Shown here: one piece after another, positions 53,479 through 61,992 of the stretch
Layout: each line of letters begins with the position of its first letter
Numbering within the stretch: the first letter of the stretch is position 1
DNA from: Burkholderiales bacterium 70-64
Lineage (GTDB): Bacteria > Pseudomonadota > Gammaproteobacteria > Burkholderiales > Burkholderiaceae_E
DNA: 64,000 nucleotides
Assembly (NCBI GenBank): GCA_001898645.1
Contig: MKUQ01000004.1
Span: 62,001 to 126,000 of the forward strand
Direction: 5' to 3'
The notes under the pieces: generated by a model
Told to the model about the DNA's origin: nothing
The model's input: the letters and a program-made list of their open reading frames with translations, nothing else
The model's database searches: none
Made by a program: the position numbers and the translations under genes

Positions 53479-54739
53479 GGCTGGCAGCGCCGTGCAGGCG
53501 GCAGGCGCGGACGGATCCGCATCCGCCGCGCCTGCGCCTGCGCGCAGGCCGGGACGCAGGCGCAGGATAGGCCTGGTGGTGGTGGCGCTGGTGGTGGTGC
53601 TCGCGGCGGCGGGCTACGGCGCCTGGTGGACGCTGATCGGCCAGTACTACGTCGACACCGACAACGCCTACGTGCAGGGGCATCTGGTGCAGATCACGCC
53701 GCAGATCGCGGGCACGGTGCTGGCCATCAACGTCGAGGACACCGACCGGGTCGAGGCCGGCCAGCCGCTGGTGCGGCTCGATCCCGCCGACGCGCGCGTG
53801 GCGCTCGCGCAGGCGCAGGCGCAGCTCGCGCAGGCGGTGCGCGAGGCCGCCTCGCTCGATGCCGGCAACGCGACCCTGCGCGCCGGCATCGACCTGCGCG
53901 AGGCCGACGAGGCCAAGGCGCGCATCGAGCTCGACCGCGCGCACGAAGACCTGCAGCGGCGCCAGCAGCTCGGCACCAGCGGCGCGGTGAGCGGCGAGGA
54001 GCTCGGGCACGCGCGCCGCTCGATCGAAGGGGCCGCGGCCGCGGCCACCGCGGCGCGCGCGGCGGTGGTCGTGGCGCGCAGGCAGTACGCGGCCAACCAG
54101 GTGCTCACCGGCACCACCCCGGTCGAGCGCAATCCGAACGTGCTGCGCGCCGCCGCCGCCGTGCGCGAGGCGTGGCTCGCGCTGGAGCGCACCACGCTGC
54201 CCGCGCCGGTGGCCGGCTACGTGGCGCGCCGCAGCGTGCAGGTCGGCCAGCGCGTGCAGGCCGGCGCGCCGCTGATGGCCGTCATTCCGCTCGACCAGGT
54301 GTGGGTCGAGGCCAATTTCAAGGAGGTCCAGCTGCGCGGCGTGCGTATCGGCCAGCCGGTCAAGCTCACCGCCGACCTGTACGGCGGCAAGGTCGAATTC
54401 GACGGGCGGGTGGTCGGGCTGGCGGCCGGCACCGGTGCGGCCTTCGCGCTGCTGCCGCCGCAGAACGCCACCGGCAACTGGATCAAGGTGGTGCAGCGCG
54501 TGCCGGTGCGCATCGCCCTCGACGCCCGGCGCCTGCGCGAGCATCCGCTGCGCGTCGGGCTGTCGATGGAGGCCACGATAGACCTGCACGACCAGAGCGG
54601 TCCGCTGCTGGCCGAGGCGTCGCGCCGGCAGCCGGCGGCGCACACCCAGGTCTTCGCCGGCTCGGCCGGCGAGGCCGACGCGATGATCCGCCGGATCATC
54701 GAGGCCAACCTTGGCCGACGCGCTTCCTCCGCCCACTGA
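53468..54739 (+). CDS. EmrA-type membrane fusion protein (HlyD family)
   Basis: 423-residue periplasmic adaptor linking the EmrB pump to the outer-membrane channel. One membrane span (about 33-53, IGLVVVALVVVLAAAGYGAW), then YYVDTDNAYVQGHLVQITPQ, the lipoyl half-motif typical of EmrA. A coiled-coil hairpin (about 120-220) and a beta-barrel domain (VWVEANFKEVQLRGVRIGQP) follow. GGAGG lies upstream of the ATG. It overlaps emrB by 29 bases. Confidence 0.93.
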   Translation: MSDEAGSAVQAAGADGSASAAPAPARRPGRRRRIGLVVVALVVVLAAAGYGAWWTLIGQYYVDTDNAYVQGHLVQITPQIAGTVLAINVEDTDRVEAGQPLVRLDPADARVALAQAQAQLAQAVREAASLDAGNATLRAGIDLREADEAKARIELDRAHEDLQRRQQLGTSGAVSGEELGHARRSIEGAAAAATAARAAVVVARRQYAANQVLTGTTPVERNPNVLRAAAAVREAWLALERTTLPAPVAGYVARRSVQVGQRVQAGAPLMAVIPLDQVWVEANFKEVQLRGVRIGQPVKLTADLYGGKVEFDGRVVGLAAGTGAAFALLPPQNATGNWIKVVQRVPVRIALDARRLREHPLRVGLSMEATIDLHDQSGPLLAEASRRQPAAHTQVFAGSAGEADAMIRRIIEANLGRRASSAH

Positions 54740-56270
54740 GCCGGCCGCCGGCGGCAACGGCGCGCCGCCGCCGCTCTCCGGCGGCGCGCTGGCACTGGGC
54801 ACGCTCGCGCTGTCGCTGGCCACCTTCATGAACGTGCTCGATACGTCGATCGCCAACGTCTCGATCCCGGCCATCTCGGGCGATCTCGGCGTGAGCCTGA
54901 GCCAGGGCACCTGGGTGATCACCAGCTTCGGCGTGGCCAACGCCATCTCGGTGCCGCTCACCGGCTGGCTCACGATGCGCTTCGGCCCGGTGCGCCTGTT
55001 CGTGGCGAGCGTGCTGCTGTTCGTGATCGCCTCCTGGCTGTGCGGCCTGGCGCCCTCGATCGAGTGGCTGATCGCGTTCCGCGTGCTGCAGGGCGCGGTG
55101 GCCGGCCCGATGGTGCCGCTGTCGCAGACGCTGCTGCTGGCCAGCTATCCGCGCAGCCGCTCCGGCACCGCGCTGGCGATGTGGTCGATGACCACCCTCA
55201 TCGCGCCGGTGGCCGGACCGCTGCTGGGCGGCTGGATCACCGACAACATCGCGTGGCCGTGGATCTTCTACATCAACATCCCGGTCGGGCTGTTCGCGGC
55301 GGCGCTCACCTGGGCCATCTACCGCCACCGCGAGACGGCGCCGCGCAAGCTCCCGGTCGACGTGGTCGGCCTGTCGCTGCTGGTGCTCTGGGTGGGCGCG
55401 CTGCAGATCATGCTCGACAAGGGCAAGGAGCTCGACTGGTTCGCCTCGGGCACCATCGTCGTCCTCGGTGTGGTGGCGCTGGTGGCGCTGGCCTTGTTCC
55501 TGGTCTGGGAGCTGACCGAGGAGCACCCGGTGGTCGACCTGTCGCTGTTTCGCGGGCGCAACTTCTCGGCCGGGGTGGTGTCGCTGGCGCTCGCCTACGC
55601 GCTGTTCTTCGGCAACGTGGTGATCCTGCCGCTGTGGCTGCAGCAATACCTCGGCTACACCGCCACCCAGGCCGGCATGGCGCTGGCGCCGGTGGGGCTG
55701 CTGGCCCTGGTGTTCTCGCCCATCGTGGGCCGCAAGATCGGCCAGTGGGACGCGCGCGTGCTGGCCACCTTCTCGTTCGTCGTCTTCGCGCTGGTGCTGT
55801 GGATGCGCTCGCTGTTCGACACCCAGACCGACTTCTTCACCATCGTAATCCCCACCATCGTCCAGGGCGTCGCGGTGGCGTTCTTCTTCGTGCCCCTGGT
55901 GGCGATCGTGCTCTCCGGCCTGCCGCCCGAACGCATCGCTGCGGCCTCGGGGCTGAGCAACTTCTTCCGCATCCTGGCCGGCTCGTTCGGAACGTCGATC
56001 TCGACCACCCTATGGGACCACCGCGCGTCCATGCACCACGCGCACCTCGCCGAGGCGGTGGCGCGCGACAGCGTCGCCACCGCCGAGGCGTTCGCCAGGC
56101 TCGAGGCGGCAGGCCTGTCGCCGGCCCAGGCGCTGGGGGCGATCGAGCGCATGGCGGACCAGCAGGCCTACACGCTCTCGGCCAACGATCTCTTCTACGG
56201 CTCGGCGCTGCTGTTCATCGTGCTGGCCGGCTTCATCTGGCTCACCCGGCCGCTGCCTGCGCATCACTGA
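54711..56270 (+). CDS. EmrB/QacA-type MFS drug efflux transporter (DHA2)
   Basis: 519 residues with 14 predicted membrane helices. Family motifs are LDTSIANVSIPAISGDLGVS in helix 1 (motif D1), TGWLTMRFG in the first loop (motif A-like) and AGPLLGGWITDNIAWPWIFY (motif C region). It exports hydrophobic compounds by proton antiport with EmrA and the OEP. The best start is a TTG at 54711, within emrA, preceded by GAGG; the next ATG is inside helix 1. Confidence 0.92.
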   Translation: MADALPPPTEPAAGGNGAPPPLSGGALALGTLALSLATFMNVLDTSIANVSIPAISGDLGVSLSQGTWVITSFGVANAISVPLTGWLTMRFGPVRLFVASVLLFVIASWLCGLAPSIEWLIAFRVLQGAVAGPMVPLSQTLLLASYPRSRSGTALAMWSMTTLIAPVAGPLLGGWITDNIAWPWIFYINIPVGLFAAALTWAIYRHRETAPRKLPVDVVGLSLLVLWVGALQIMLDKGKELDWFASGTIVVLGVVALVALALFLVWELTEEHPVVDLSLFRGRNFSAGVVSLALAYALFFGNVVILPLWLQQYLGYTATQAGMALAPVGLLALVFSPIVGRKIGQWDARVLATFSFVVFALVLWMRSLFDTQTDFFTIVIPTIVQGVAVAFFFVPLVAIVLSGLPPERIAAASGLSNFFRILAGSFGTSISTTLWDHRASMHHAHLAEAVARDSVATAEAFARLEAAGLSPAQALGAIERMADQQAYTLSANDLFYGSALLFIVLAGFIWLTRPLPAHH

Positions 56271-56330
56271 AGAGGGGATGACCGGGGCCTCTTGATCCGC
56301 ATCAAGGACGACTGCCCGATCACCGAGGAA

Positions 56331-56350
56331 AGTGCGAATCGTTCTCATTC
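56331..56350. promoter_or_regulatory. Fur box before the ferrous iron uptake operon
   Basis: On the minus strand the site reads GAATGAGAACGATTCGCACT, close to the Fur consensus of inverted AATGATAAT-type hexamers. It ends one base before the Shine-Dalgarno region of the P19 gene, so Fur-Fe2+ would block transcription when iron is plentiful. Confidence 0.7.
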
Positions 56351-56361
56351 TAGGAGATGCG

Positions 56362-56919
56362 ATGCGCCTCCCCCGACTGTCCGTCCCCGCGATCGGCCTG
56401 CTTCTGTTCGGTCTGCTGCCGAACGCACAGGCGCTCGAATATCCCATCGGCACGCCGCAGAACGTGGCAGGCATGGAGATCGCCGCCGTCTACCTGCAGC
56501 CGGTGGACATGGAGCCCGACGGCATGATGCGCAAGGCGGCCGAGTCCGACGTGCACATCGAGGCCGACATCCACGCGCTCGCCAGCAACGCGAACGGCTT
56601 TCCGGAAGGTTTCTGGATCCCGTTCCTGCACATCAAGTACGAGATCGCGAAAGCCGGGTCGACCGACGTCGTGAGCGGCGAGTTCATGCCCATGGTCGCC
56701 AGCGACGGTCCGCACTACGGCGACAACGTGAAGCTGCAGGGCCCGGGCAAGTACAAGGTCAAGTACACCATCTATCCGCCGAACGCGCCGCAGAATCCGC
56801 TCGCGCACCGCTTCGGCCGGCACACCGATCGCGCCACGGGCGTGCGGCCGTGGTTCAAGCCCTTCGAAGTCGAGTGGGAGTTCACCTACGCGGGGATCAG
56901 CAAGAAGGGCGGATACTGA
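56362..56919 (+). CDS. ftrA: Periplasmic iron-binding protein, P19/Tp34 (FtrA) family
   Basis: 185 residues with a signal peptide (about 1-24, cleaved after NAQA). The mature protein matches the P19 family, which binds copper and iron in the periplasm for FTR1-type import: GTPQNVAGMEIAAVYLQPVD with the conserved Glu, HIEADIHALASNANGFPEGF with histidine ligands and AHRFGRHTDRATGVRPWFKP. AGGAG lies five bases from the ATG. It heads the ftr operon behind a Fur box. Confidence 0.93.
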   Translation: MRLPRLSVPAIGLLLFGLLPNAQALEYPIGTPQNVAGMEIAAVYLQPVDMEPDGMMRKAAESDVHIEADIHALASNANGFPEGFWIPFLHIKYEIAKAGSTDVVSGEFMPMVASDGPHYGDNVKLQGPGKYKVKYTIYPPNAPQNPLAHRFGRHTDRATGVRPWFKPFEVEWEFTYAGISKKGGY

Positions 56920-56921
56920 CC

Positions 56922-58538
56922 ATGGGTTCCGGGAATCCCCGTTCGGGAGAACGGGCGCCGGCCATGCCGCGCGCATACGCCGTGCGCGGCATCGCCCTGG
57001 CCGTGGCCATGGCGCTTGCCGGCTTCGCCGGCGGCGCGCAGGCCGCCGACAGCTACGCCGCGCTGCGGGCCCAGATGCGCAAGCTCGCCGAACGGATGGA
57101 GCAGCTCGAGCGGCGCAACCGCGAGCTCGAGAAGGAGGTGGTCGAGCTCAAGGAGGGCGGCGCCAAGGCCGTGCAGGCGTCGGCGCCCGCTCGGCCGCCG
57201 GCCCAGGCGCCGTCGAGCACCGCCACCGCCGCGATCGAGCAGCGCCTGAAAGCCCTCGAGGAAACGCAGGCGCAGACCGACCGGTCGCTGTCCACCGAGC
57301 GGCTCAGCGAGAGCGAGCCGGAGCTGGTCACCCGCTTGAAGGCCCTCGAGTACCAGACGCTGTCGATGCAGAAGCAGGCGCGCCAGATCGAGGCGCTGGA
57401 AGGCATCAGCATCGGCGCGAGCCTGGTCGGCATGGTGCAGCGGGTCGACCGCAAGGGCGCGGCGACCGGCAGCGCCGAGTCGCGCCTGAACTACCGGGGC
57501 GACATTTCGGTCACCCTGCCCGGCGGCTCGCTGGGCGCCGCGGAGGGCGCGATCTTCACGCAGCTGCGCTTCGGTCAGGGCAATGGCGTGGGGCTGCGCC
57601 CGACCTTCACCAGCACGCCCAACACGACGACCTTCGAGGTCGCCGGGGTCAACGATCCGGATTCCTCGTTCGCGATCCTCGCCCAGGCGTGGTACCAGCT
57701 CACCGTGCCGCTGCCGCTGGGCGGCTTCAAGCCGTATTCGAGGCAGCGGCTCGTCGTGAACGCCGGCAAGATCGACCCCTTCGTCTTCTTCGACCAGAAC
57801 GCGGCCGCCGACGACGAGACCACGCGCTTCGTGAACAATGCCTTCGTGCACAACCCGCTGCTCGACTCGGGCCGCGACGTCGGCGTCGATGCCTACGGCT
57901 TCACCCCGGGCGTGCGCGTGGCCTACCTGAACGAGTTCGACAAGGCGCGTACCTGGGGCGCCTCGCTCGGCGTGTTCGGCTCGGGACCGGCGACCAATTT
58001 CACCGGCTCCCTCGGCCAGCCTTTCGTCATCGGTCAGCTCGAGACGTCCACCCGGATGATCAACGGCCTGCCGGGCAACTACCGTCTCTACGCCTGGCGT
58101 AACGGCCGGGCCGAGGACTTCGACGGCAGCGTGGCCGCGCACAGCGGCTGGGGGCTCTCGGCCGACCAGCGCGTCGGCGACGCGTTCACGCTCTTCGCCC
58201 GCTACGGCCACCGCACGGGCGGGCGCGGCACCTTCGATCGCGCGCTCACGGTGGGCTCGGAGATCCGTGGTAACGCCTGGAGCCGCGCGGCCGATGCGGT
58301 CGGCTTCGCCGTCGGGCTGCTGAGCACGAGCTCCGACTACCGCAACGCCACCGCCGACGGCACGCTCATCGGCTACGCGGCCTCGGGCTCGGAGCGCGTG
58401 GCGGAGCTCTACTATCGCTATCGCTTCAACGACCGCGTCGAGATCACCCCCGACCTGCAGTGGATCCAGCGTCCGGGCGGCGACGGCAGCGCCCCGACGG
58501 CGACGGTCATCGGTCTGCGCGCGCGGATCGGGATCTGA
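56922..58538 (+). CDS. OprB-family outer-membrane porin
   Basis: 538 residues. A signal peptide (cleavage near residue 42, GGAQAADS) and a coiled-coil (about 43-80, LRAQMRKLAERMEQLERRNR) precede a beta-barrel. VNAGKIDPFVFFDQNAAADD and FVNNAFVHNPLLDSGRDVGV are typical of carbohydrate-selective porins (OprB). The end is IGLRARIGI, with no terminal Phe. It sits two bases after ftrA and five before ftrB, i.e. inside the iron operon, so iron-chelate or Fe2+ entry is a reasonable guess; the OprB label itself describes only the fold. Confidence 0.8.
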   Translation: MGSGNPRSGERAPAMPRAYAVRGIALAVAMALAGFAGGAQAADSYAALRAQMRKLAERMEQLERRNRELEKEVVELKEGGAKAVQASAPARPPAQAPSSTATAAIEQRLKALEETQAQTDRSLSTERLSESEPELVTRLKALEYQTLSMQKQARQIEALEGISIGASLVGMVQRVDRKGAATGSAESRLNYRGDISVTLPGGSLGAAEGAIFTQLRFGQGNGVGLRPTFTSTPNTTTFEVAGVNDPDSSFAILAQAWYQLTVPLPLGGFKPYSRQRLVVNAGKIDPFVFFDQNAAADDETTRFVNNAFVHNPLLDSGRDVGVDAYGFTPGVRVAYLNEFDKARTWGASLGVFGSGPATNFTGSLGQPFVIGQLETSTRMINGLPGNYRLYAWRNGRAEDFDGSVAAHSGWGLSADQRVGDAFTLFARYGHRTGGRGTFDRALTVGSEIRGNAWSRAADAVGFAVGLLSTSSDYRNATADGTLIGYAASGSERVAELYYRYRFNDRVEITPDLQWIQRPGGDGSAPTATVIGLRARIGI

Positions 58539-58543
58539 CCGCC

Positions 58544-58879
58544 GTGCGCGCGCTGCTTCGCATGGCGGCCGCGGCGGCGCTGGCAGTGTGCGCCGCCGGC
58601 GCGGCGGCGCAGTCGCTGGCGACGTTCCCGGTGGTGATCCGCGACGGCCGCATCCTGCCGCCGCGGCTGGAGGTGCCCGCGGGCGTCAAGATCAAGCTGA
58701 CGATCCGCAACGAGGGTCCCGGCCCGTGCGAGTTCGAGAACCTCGACCTGCGCGTCGAGAAGGTGCTGGCGCCGGGCGCGAGCTCCTTCGTCGTGATCCA
58801 TCCGCTGCGCCCGGGCACCTACCGGTTCTTCGACGAGTTCCATCCCGACACCTCGGAGATGCTGCTGGTCGCGAAATGA
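58544..58879 (+). CDS. ftrB: Periplasmic cupredoxin-like protein, FtrB type
   Basis: 111 residues with a signal peptide (about 1-24). The mature part is a small cupredoxin fold: FPVVIRDGRILPPRLEVPAG, EFENLDLRVEKVLAPGASS and FDEFHPDTSEMLLVAK. In FtrABCD systems FtrB is thought to oxidise Fe2+ or act with FtrA before permeation by FtrC. The GTG start lies five bases after the porin stop. It is followed by ftrC after 13 bases. Confidence 0.88.
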   Translation: MRALLRMAAAAALAVCAAGAAAQSLATFPVVIRDGRILPPRLEVPAGVKIKLTIRNEGPGPCEFENLDLRVEKVLAPGASSFVVIHPLRPGTYRFFDEFHPDTSEMLLVAK

Positions 58880-58892
58880 GGAGGCCGCCGCC

Positions 58893-59708
58893 GTGAACGC
58901 CCTGGTCGTGGTCTGGCGCGAGAGCCTGGAGGCGATGCTCGTCATCGGCGTGCTGCTGGCCTGGATCGCGCGCCAGCCCGAGCCCGCGCCGCTGCGGCGC
59001 TCGCTGTGGCTGGGCGCGGCCGGCGGGGTGGTGCTGGCGGTGCTGCTCGGCGTCGCCACGTTCCTGGTGCAGAGCCAGCTGCAGGGCCAGGCGCTCGAGG
59101 TCTTCCAGGTCGGCATGGTGCTGTTCGCCGCGGCGCTGATCGTGCAGATGGTGCTGTGGATGCGCCGGCACGGCCGCGCCATGCGCCAGGAGCTCGAGCG
59201 CCGCGCGACGCACGCCTCGGGCGCCCTGGGCATCGGCGTGGTGACGGCGCTGGCGGTCGCGCGCGAGGGTGCCGAGACGGTCGTCTTCCTCTACGGGCTG
59301 GGCCTCGAATCGGGCGGCGGAGCGCTGCTCGGCCGGCTGGCCGCCGCCGGTGCCGGTTTCGTGCTCGCGCTGGCCACCGCCTGGCTGGTCGCGCGCGGCG
59401 CGCGGTTCCTGAGCTACCGCGTGCTCTTTCGCGCCAGCGAGGTGCTGCTGCTGCTCATCGCGGCGTCGCTGCTGGCCAGCGGCATCGACCGGATGATCGG
59501 CATGGACTGGCTGTCGCCGATGCTCGACCCGGTCTGGGACACCTCCGCGCTGCTCGACGACGGCAGCGGCGCCGGGCGCCTGCTGGCCGATTTCCTCGGC
59601 TACCGTGCGCGCCCTTCGGCGACCCTGCTGCTGGCGTATGCCGTGTTCTGGAGCGGCGTGACCCTCGCGCTGCGCGGGGGCCGCCTGCGCCAGCGCGCCG
59701 CGCCCTAG
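58893..59708 (+). CDS. ftrC: FTR1 family iron permease (FtrC)
   Basis: 271 residues with seven predicted helices. Two REXXE iron-transfer motifs are visible: RESLE at residues 9-13 and REGAE near residue 124. Transports iron across the inner membrane. The GTG start has AGGAGG exactly positioned upstream. Confidence 0.94.
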   Translation: MNALVVVWRESLEAMLVIGVLLAWIARQPEPAPLRRSLWLGAAGGVVLAVLLGVATFLVQSQLQGQALEVFQVGMVLFAAALIVQMVLWMRRHGRAMRQELERRATHASGALGIGVVTALAVAREGAETVVFLYGLGLESGGGALLGRLAAAGAGFVLALATAWLVARGARFLSYRVLFRASEVLLLLIAASLLASGIDRMIGMDWLSPMLDPVWDTSALLDDGSGAGRLLADFLGYRARPSATLLLAYAVFWSGVTLALRGGRLRQRAAP

Positions 59709-59737
59709 TTGAATCGAGCCCGCGCCGAGGCCCGCGC

Positions 59738-61132
59738 ATGAACGCCGCCGCCCCGTTCCCCGCGCTGCGCCCGCGGCCGCCGCTCGCTCGCCTGGGCGAT
59801 GCGATGCAGCGCCACCGGCGAGCGATCCTCGGCATCCAGTGGGCGGTGGTGGCGGTCTACGCGCTGCTGGTCGTCGTGCCTGCGTTCCTGCCGCCGCCGC
59901 CGTCCGGCGCCACTCTCCTGTCCGACCTGAGGCTGTTCGCGCAGTTCGCGTTCTGGGGCATCTGGTGGCCCTTCGTCATCCTGAGCATGTTCGTGGTCGG
60001 GCGCGCGTGGTGCGGCGTGTTCTGCCCGGAGGGCGCGCTCACCGAGTTCGCCAGCCGGCACGGGCTGGGTCGGGCGATCCCGCGCTGGATACGCTGGAGC
60101 GGCTGGCCGTTCGTGGCCTTCACCTGCACCACCGTCTACGGGCAGCTGATCAGCGTCTACGAATACCCGGAGGCGGCGCTGCTCATCCTCGGCGGATCGA
60201 CCGTCGCGGCGATCGCCGTCGGCTTCGTCTACGGCCGCCGCGGCAACCGCGTGTGGTGCCGCTACCTGTGCCCGGTCGGTGGCGTGTTCGGCCTGCTCGC
60301 CAAGGTGGCGCCGGTGCATTTCGGCGTCGATGCGCAGGCCTGGAAGCGCTACCCGGGCCGCCCGACGCGCATCGACTGCGCTCCGCTCGTCGACGTGCGC
60401 CACATGACCAGCGCCTCGCAGTGCCATGCCTGCGGACGCTGCAGCGGGCACCGCGACGCGGTCTCGCTCGCGACCCGCTGGCCCAACAGCGAGATCCTCG
60501 CCACCGGGCCGCGCCAGGTCGGCATCGGTACCGCGGTGCTGCTGGTGTTCGGCATGCTCGGCATCGCGCCCGGCGCCTTCCAGTGGACGGTCAGCCCGTG
60601 GTTCATCGCGATCCGGCAATGGGCCGCCGGCTGGCTGGTGGAGCACGAATCGTTCGGCCTGTTGCGCGATGACGCGCCCTGGTGGCTGCTCACGCACTAT
60701 CCGGCAGCCAACGACGTGTTCACCTGGCTCGATGGCATCGCCATCCTCCTCTACATCGCGGGCTACGCCGCGCTCGCCGGCACGGCGAGCTGGCTGGCCC
60801 TCGCCGGCGCCGCCCGCCTCGCCGGGCGCGGGCGCTACGACTGGAAGTCGCTGTCGCTGGGCCTCGTGCCGATCGCCGGCACCGGCATCTTCCTCGGCCT
60901 CTCGATGATGACGATCACGCAGCTGCGCGCCGAGGGCTGGGTGCCGCGCGGCGTCGGCGTGCTGCGCGCCGTGCTGCTGATCGGCGCCCTGCTGTGGTCG
61001 GGCTGGCTGGGCGCGCGCATCGTGGGCCGATCGGACGCACCGCTGCACCGGCGCGCACTGGCGCTGGCGCTCTACGGCCTGGCGCTGGCGCTCGGCGGCG
61101 CCACCTGGTATCTGATCTTCGTGGCCTGGTAG
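59738..61132 (+). CDS. ftrD: Membrane polyferredoxin of the FtrABCD system (FtrD)
   Basis: 464 residues, multi-pass. Cysteine motifs of [4Fe-4S] polyferredoxins are AWCGVFCPEGALTEFASR, VWCRYLCPVGGVFGLLAK and CHACGRCSGH. FtrD is proposed to take electrons from iron oxidised at FtrB. The ATG at 59738 begins the region of homology. The 3' end runs 61 bases into the convergent ATPase gamma gene. Confidence 0.9.
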   Translation: MNAAAPFPALRPRPPLARLGDAMQRHRRAILGIQWAVVAVYALLVVVPAFLPPPPSGATLLSDLRLFAQFAFWGIWWPFVILSMFVVGRAWCGVFCPEGALTEFASRHGLGRAIPRWIRWSGWPFVAFTCTTVYGQLISVYEYPEAALLILGGSTVAAIAVGFVYGRRGNRVWCRYLCPVGGVFGLLAKVAPVHFGVDAQAWKRYPGRPTRIDCAPLVDVRHMTSASQCHACGRCSGHRDAVSLATRWPNSEILATGPRQVGIGTAVLLVFGMLGIAPGAFQWTVSPWFIAIRQWAAGWLVEHESFGLLRDDAPWWLLTHYPAANDVFTWLDGIAILLYIAGYAALAGTASWLALAGAARLAGRGRYDWKSLSLGLVPIAGTGIFLGLSMMTITQLRAEGWVPRGVGVLRAVLLIGALLWSGWLGARIVGRSDAPLHRRALALALYGLALALGGATWYLIFVAW

Positions 61133-61992
61133 CCGCGCCGGGCTGTCGGGGCCTCGAGCGCCGCGGCGCCGGTGATCAGGTCCAGCAGCTCGGCGGTGAT
61201 CTCCGCCTGGCGCGCCTGCTGCACACCCCGGCGCAGCTCCTCGAGCTTTCTCGACACGTTGTCGCGCGCCGACTCCATGGCGGCGAAGCGTGCCGCGTTC
61301 TCGCTCGAGATCGACTCGACGGCCGCCTCGGTGAGCAGGGCGAACACGTATTCGGCGATGAGCCGCTCCAGCAGGGTGCGCGGCGCGAGGTGGCGCATCG
61401 GCGGCTGGCGCGGATGCGTCGCGGCGAGCGAGGTCGTGTCGAGCGGCAGCAGCAGACGCCGCTCCACCGTCGCCGCCGCGCCCTGGCGATAGCGGCCGAA
61501 CATCACCTCGACGCGCGCCACCTCCCCGCGCGCGATGCGGGCATACAGCTCGCGCACCAGGTGCTCGATCGCATCGGGCGCGCCGACCGCGCGGGTCGCC
61601 ATCGGCGCCGACCAGGCCACGGGCAGGCCGCGTTCGAGGGCGAGGGCGGCACCGCGAAGGCCGAGCACCGCGAGCGTGCCGCCGGCCGCGAGCGCCGCCT
61701 GTGCCGCCTGTACCAGGCGCTCGTCGAAGCCTCCCGAGAATCCGTGCTCGGCTGCGCACAGCACGAGCAGCCTGCGGTCCGGTTCGCCGCTCGCCTGCTC
61801 GGGTGGCGAGGGCACCAGCTGCAGGGCGGTCGCAATCGCCATCTCCAGCGATTCGGCGTAGCGGCGGATGCCCGGCAGCGCGCGCAGCGCTTCCTGCATG
61901 CGGATCGCGGCGAGCGAGCGCATCGCGCCGACGATGTCCTGCAGCTCGCCCATGCCGGCGAGGCGACCCTCGATCTCGGCCAGCTGCGTCAT
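61072..61992 (-). CDS. atpG: N-type (alternate) F1F0 ATPase gamma subunit
   Basis: 306 residues. The N-terminal and C-terminal coiled coils of a gamma subunit are recognisable (LQDIVGAMRSLAAIRMQEAL; EELRRGVQQARQAEITAELL), with LLVLCAAEHGFSGGFDERLV between them. It is the last gene of the N-ATPase order (atpDCQRBEFAG). Its ATG overlaps the alpha stop (ATGA). Its 3' end overlaps ftrD by 61 bases on the opposite strand. Confidence 0.88.
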   Translation of the reverse strand: MTQLAEIEGRLAGMGELQDIVGAMRSLAAIRMQEALRALPGIRRYAESLEMAIATALQLVPSPPEQASGEPDRRLLVLCAAEHGFSGGFDERLVQAAQAALAAGGTLAVLGLRGAALALERGLPVAWSAPMATRAVGAPDAIEHLVRELYARIARGEVARVEVMFGRYRQGAAATVERRLLLPLDTTSLAATHPRQPPMRHLAPRTLLERLIAEYVFALLTEAAVESISSENAARFAAMESARDNVSRKLEELRRGVQQARQAEITAELLDLITGAAALEAPTARRGYQATKIRYQVAPPSASARP

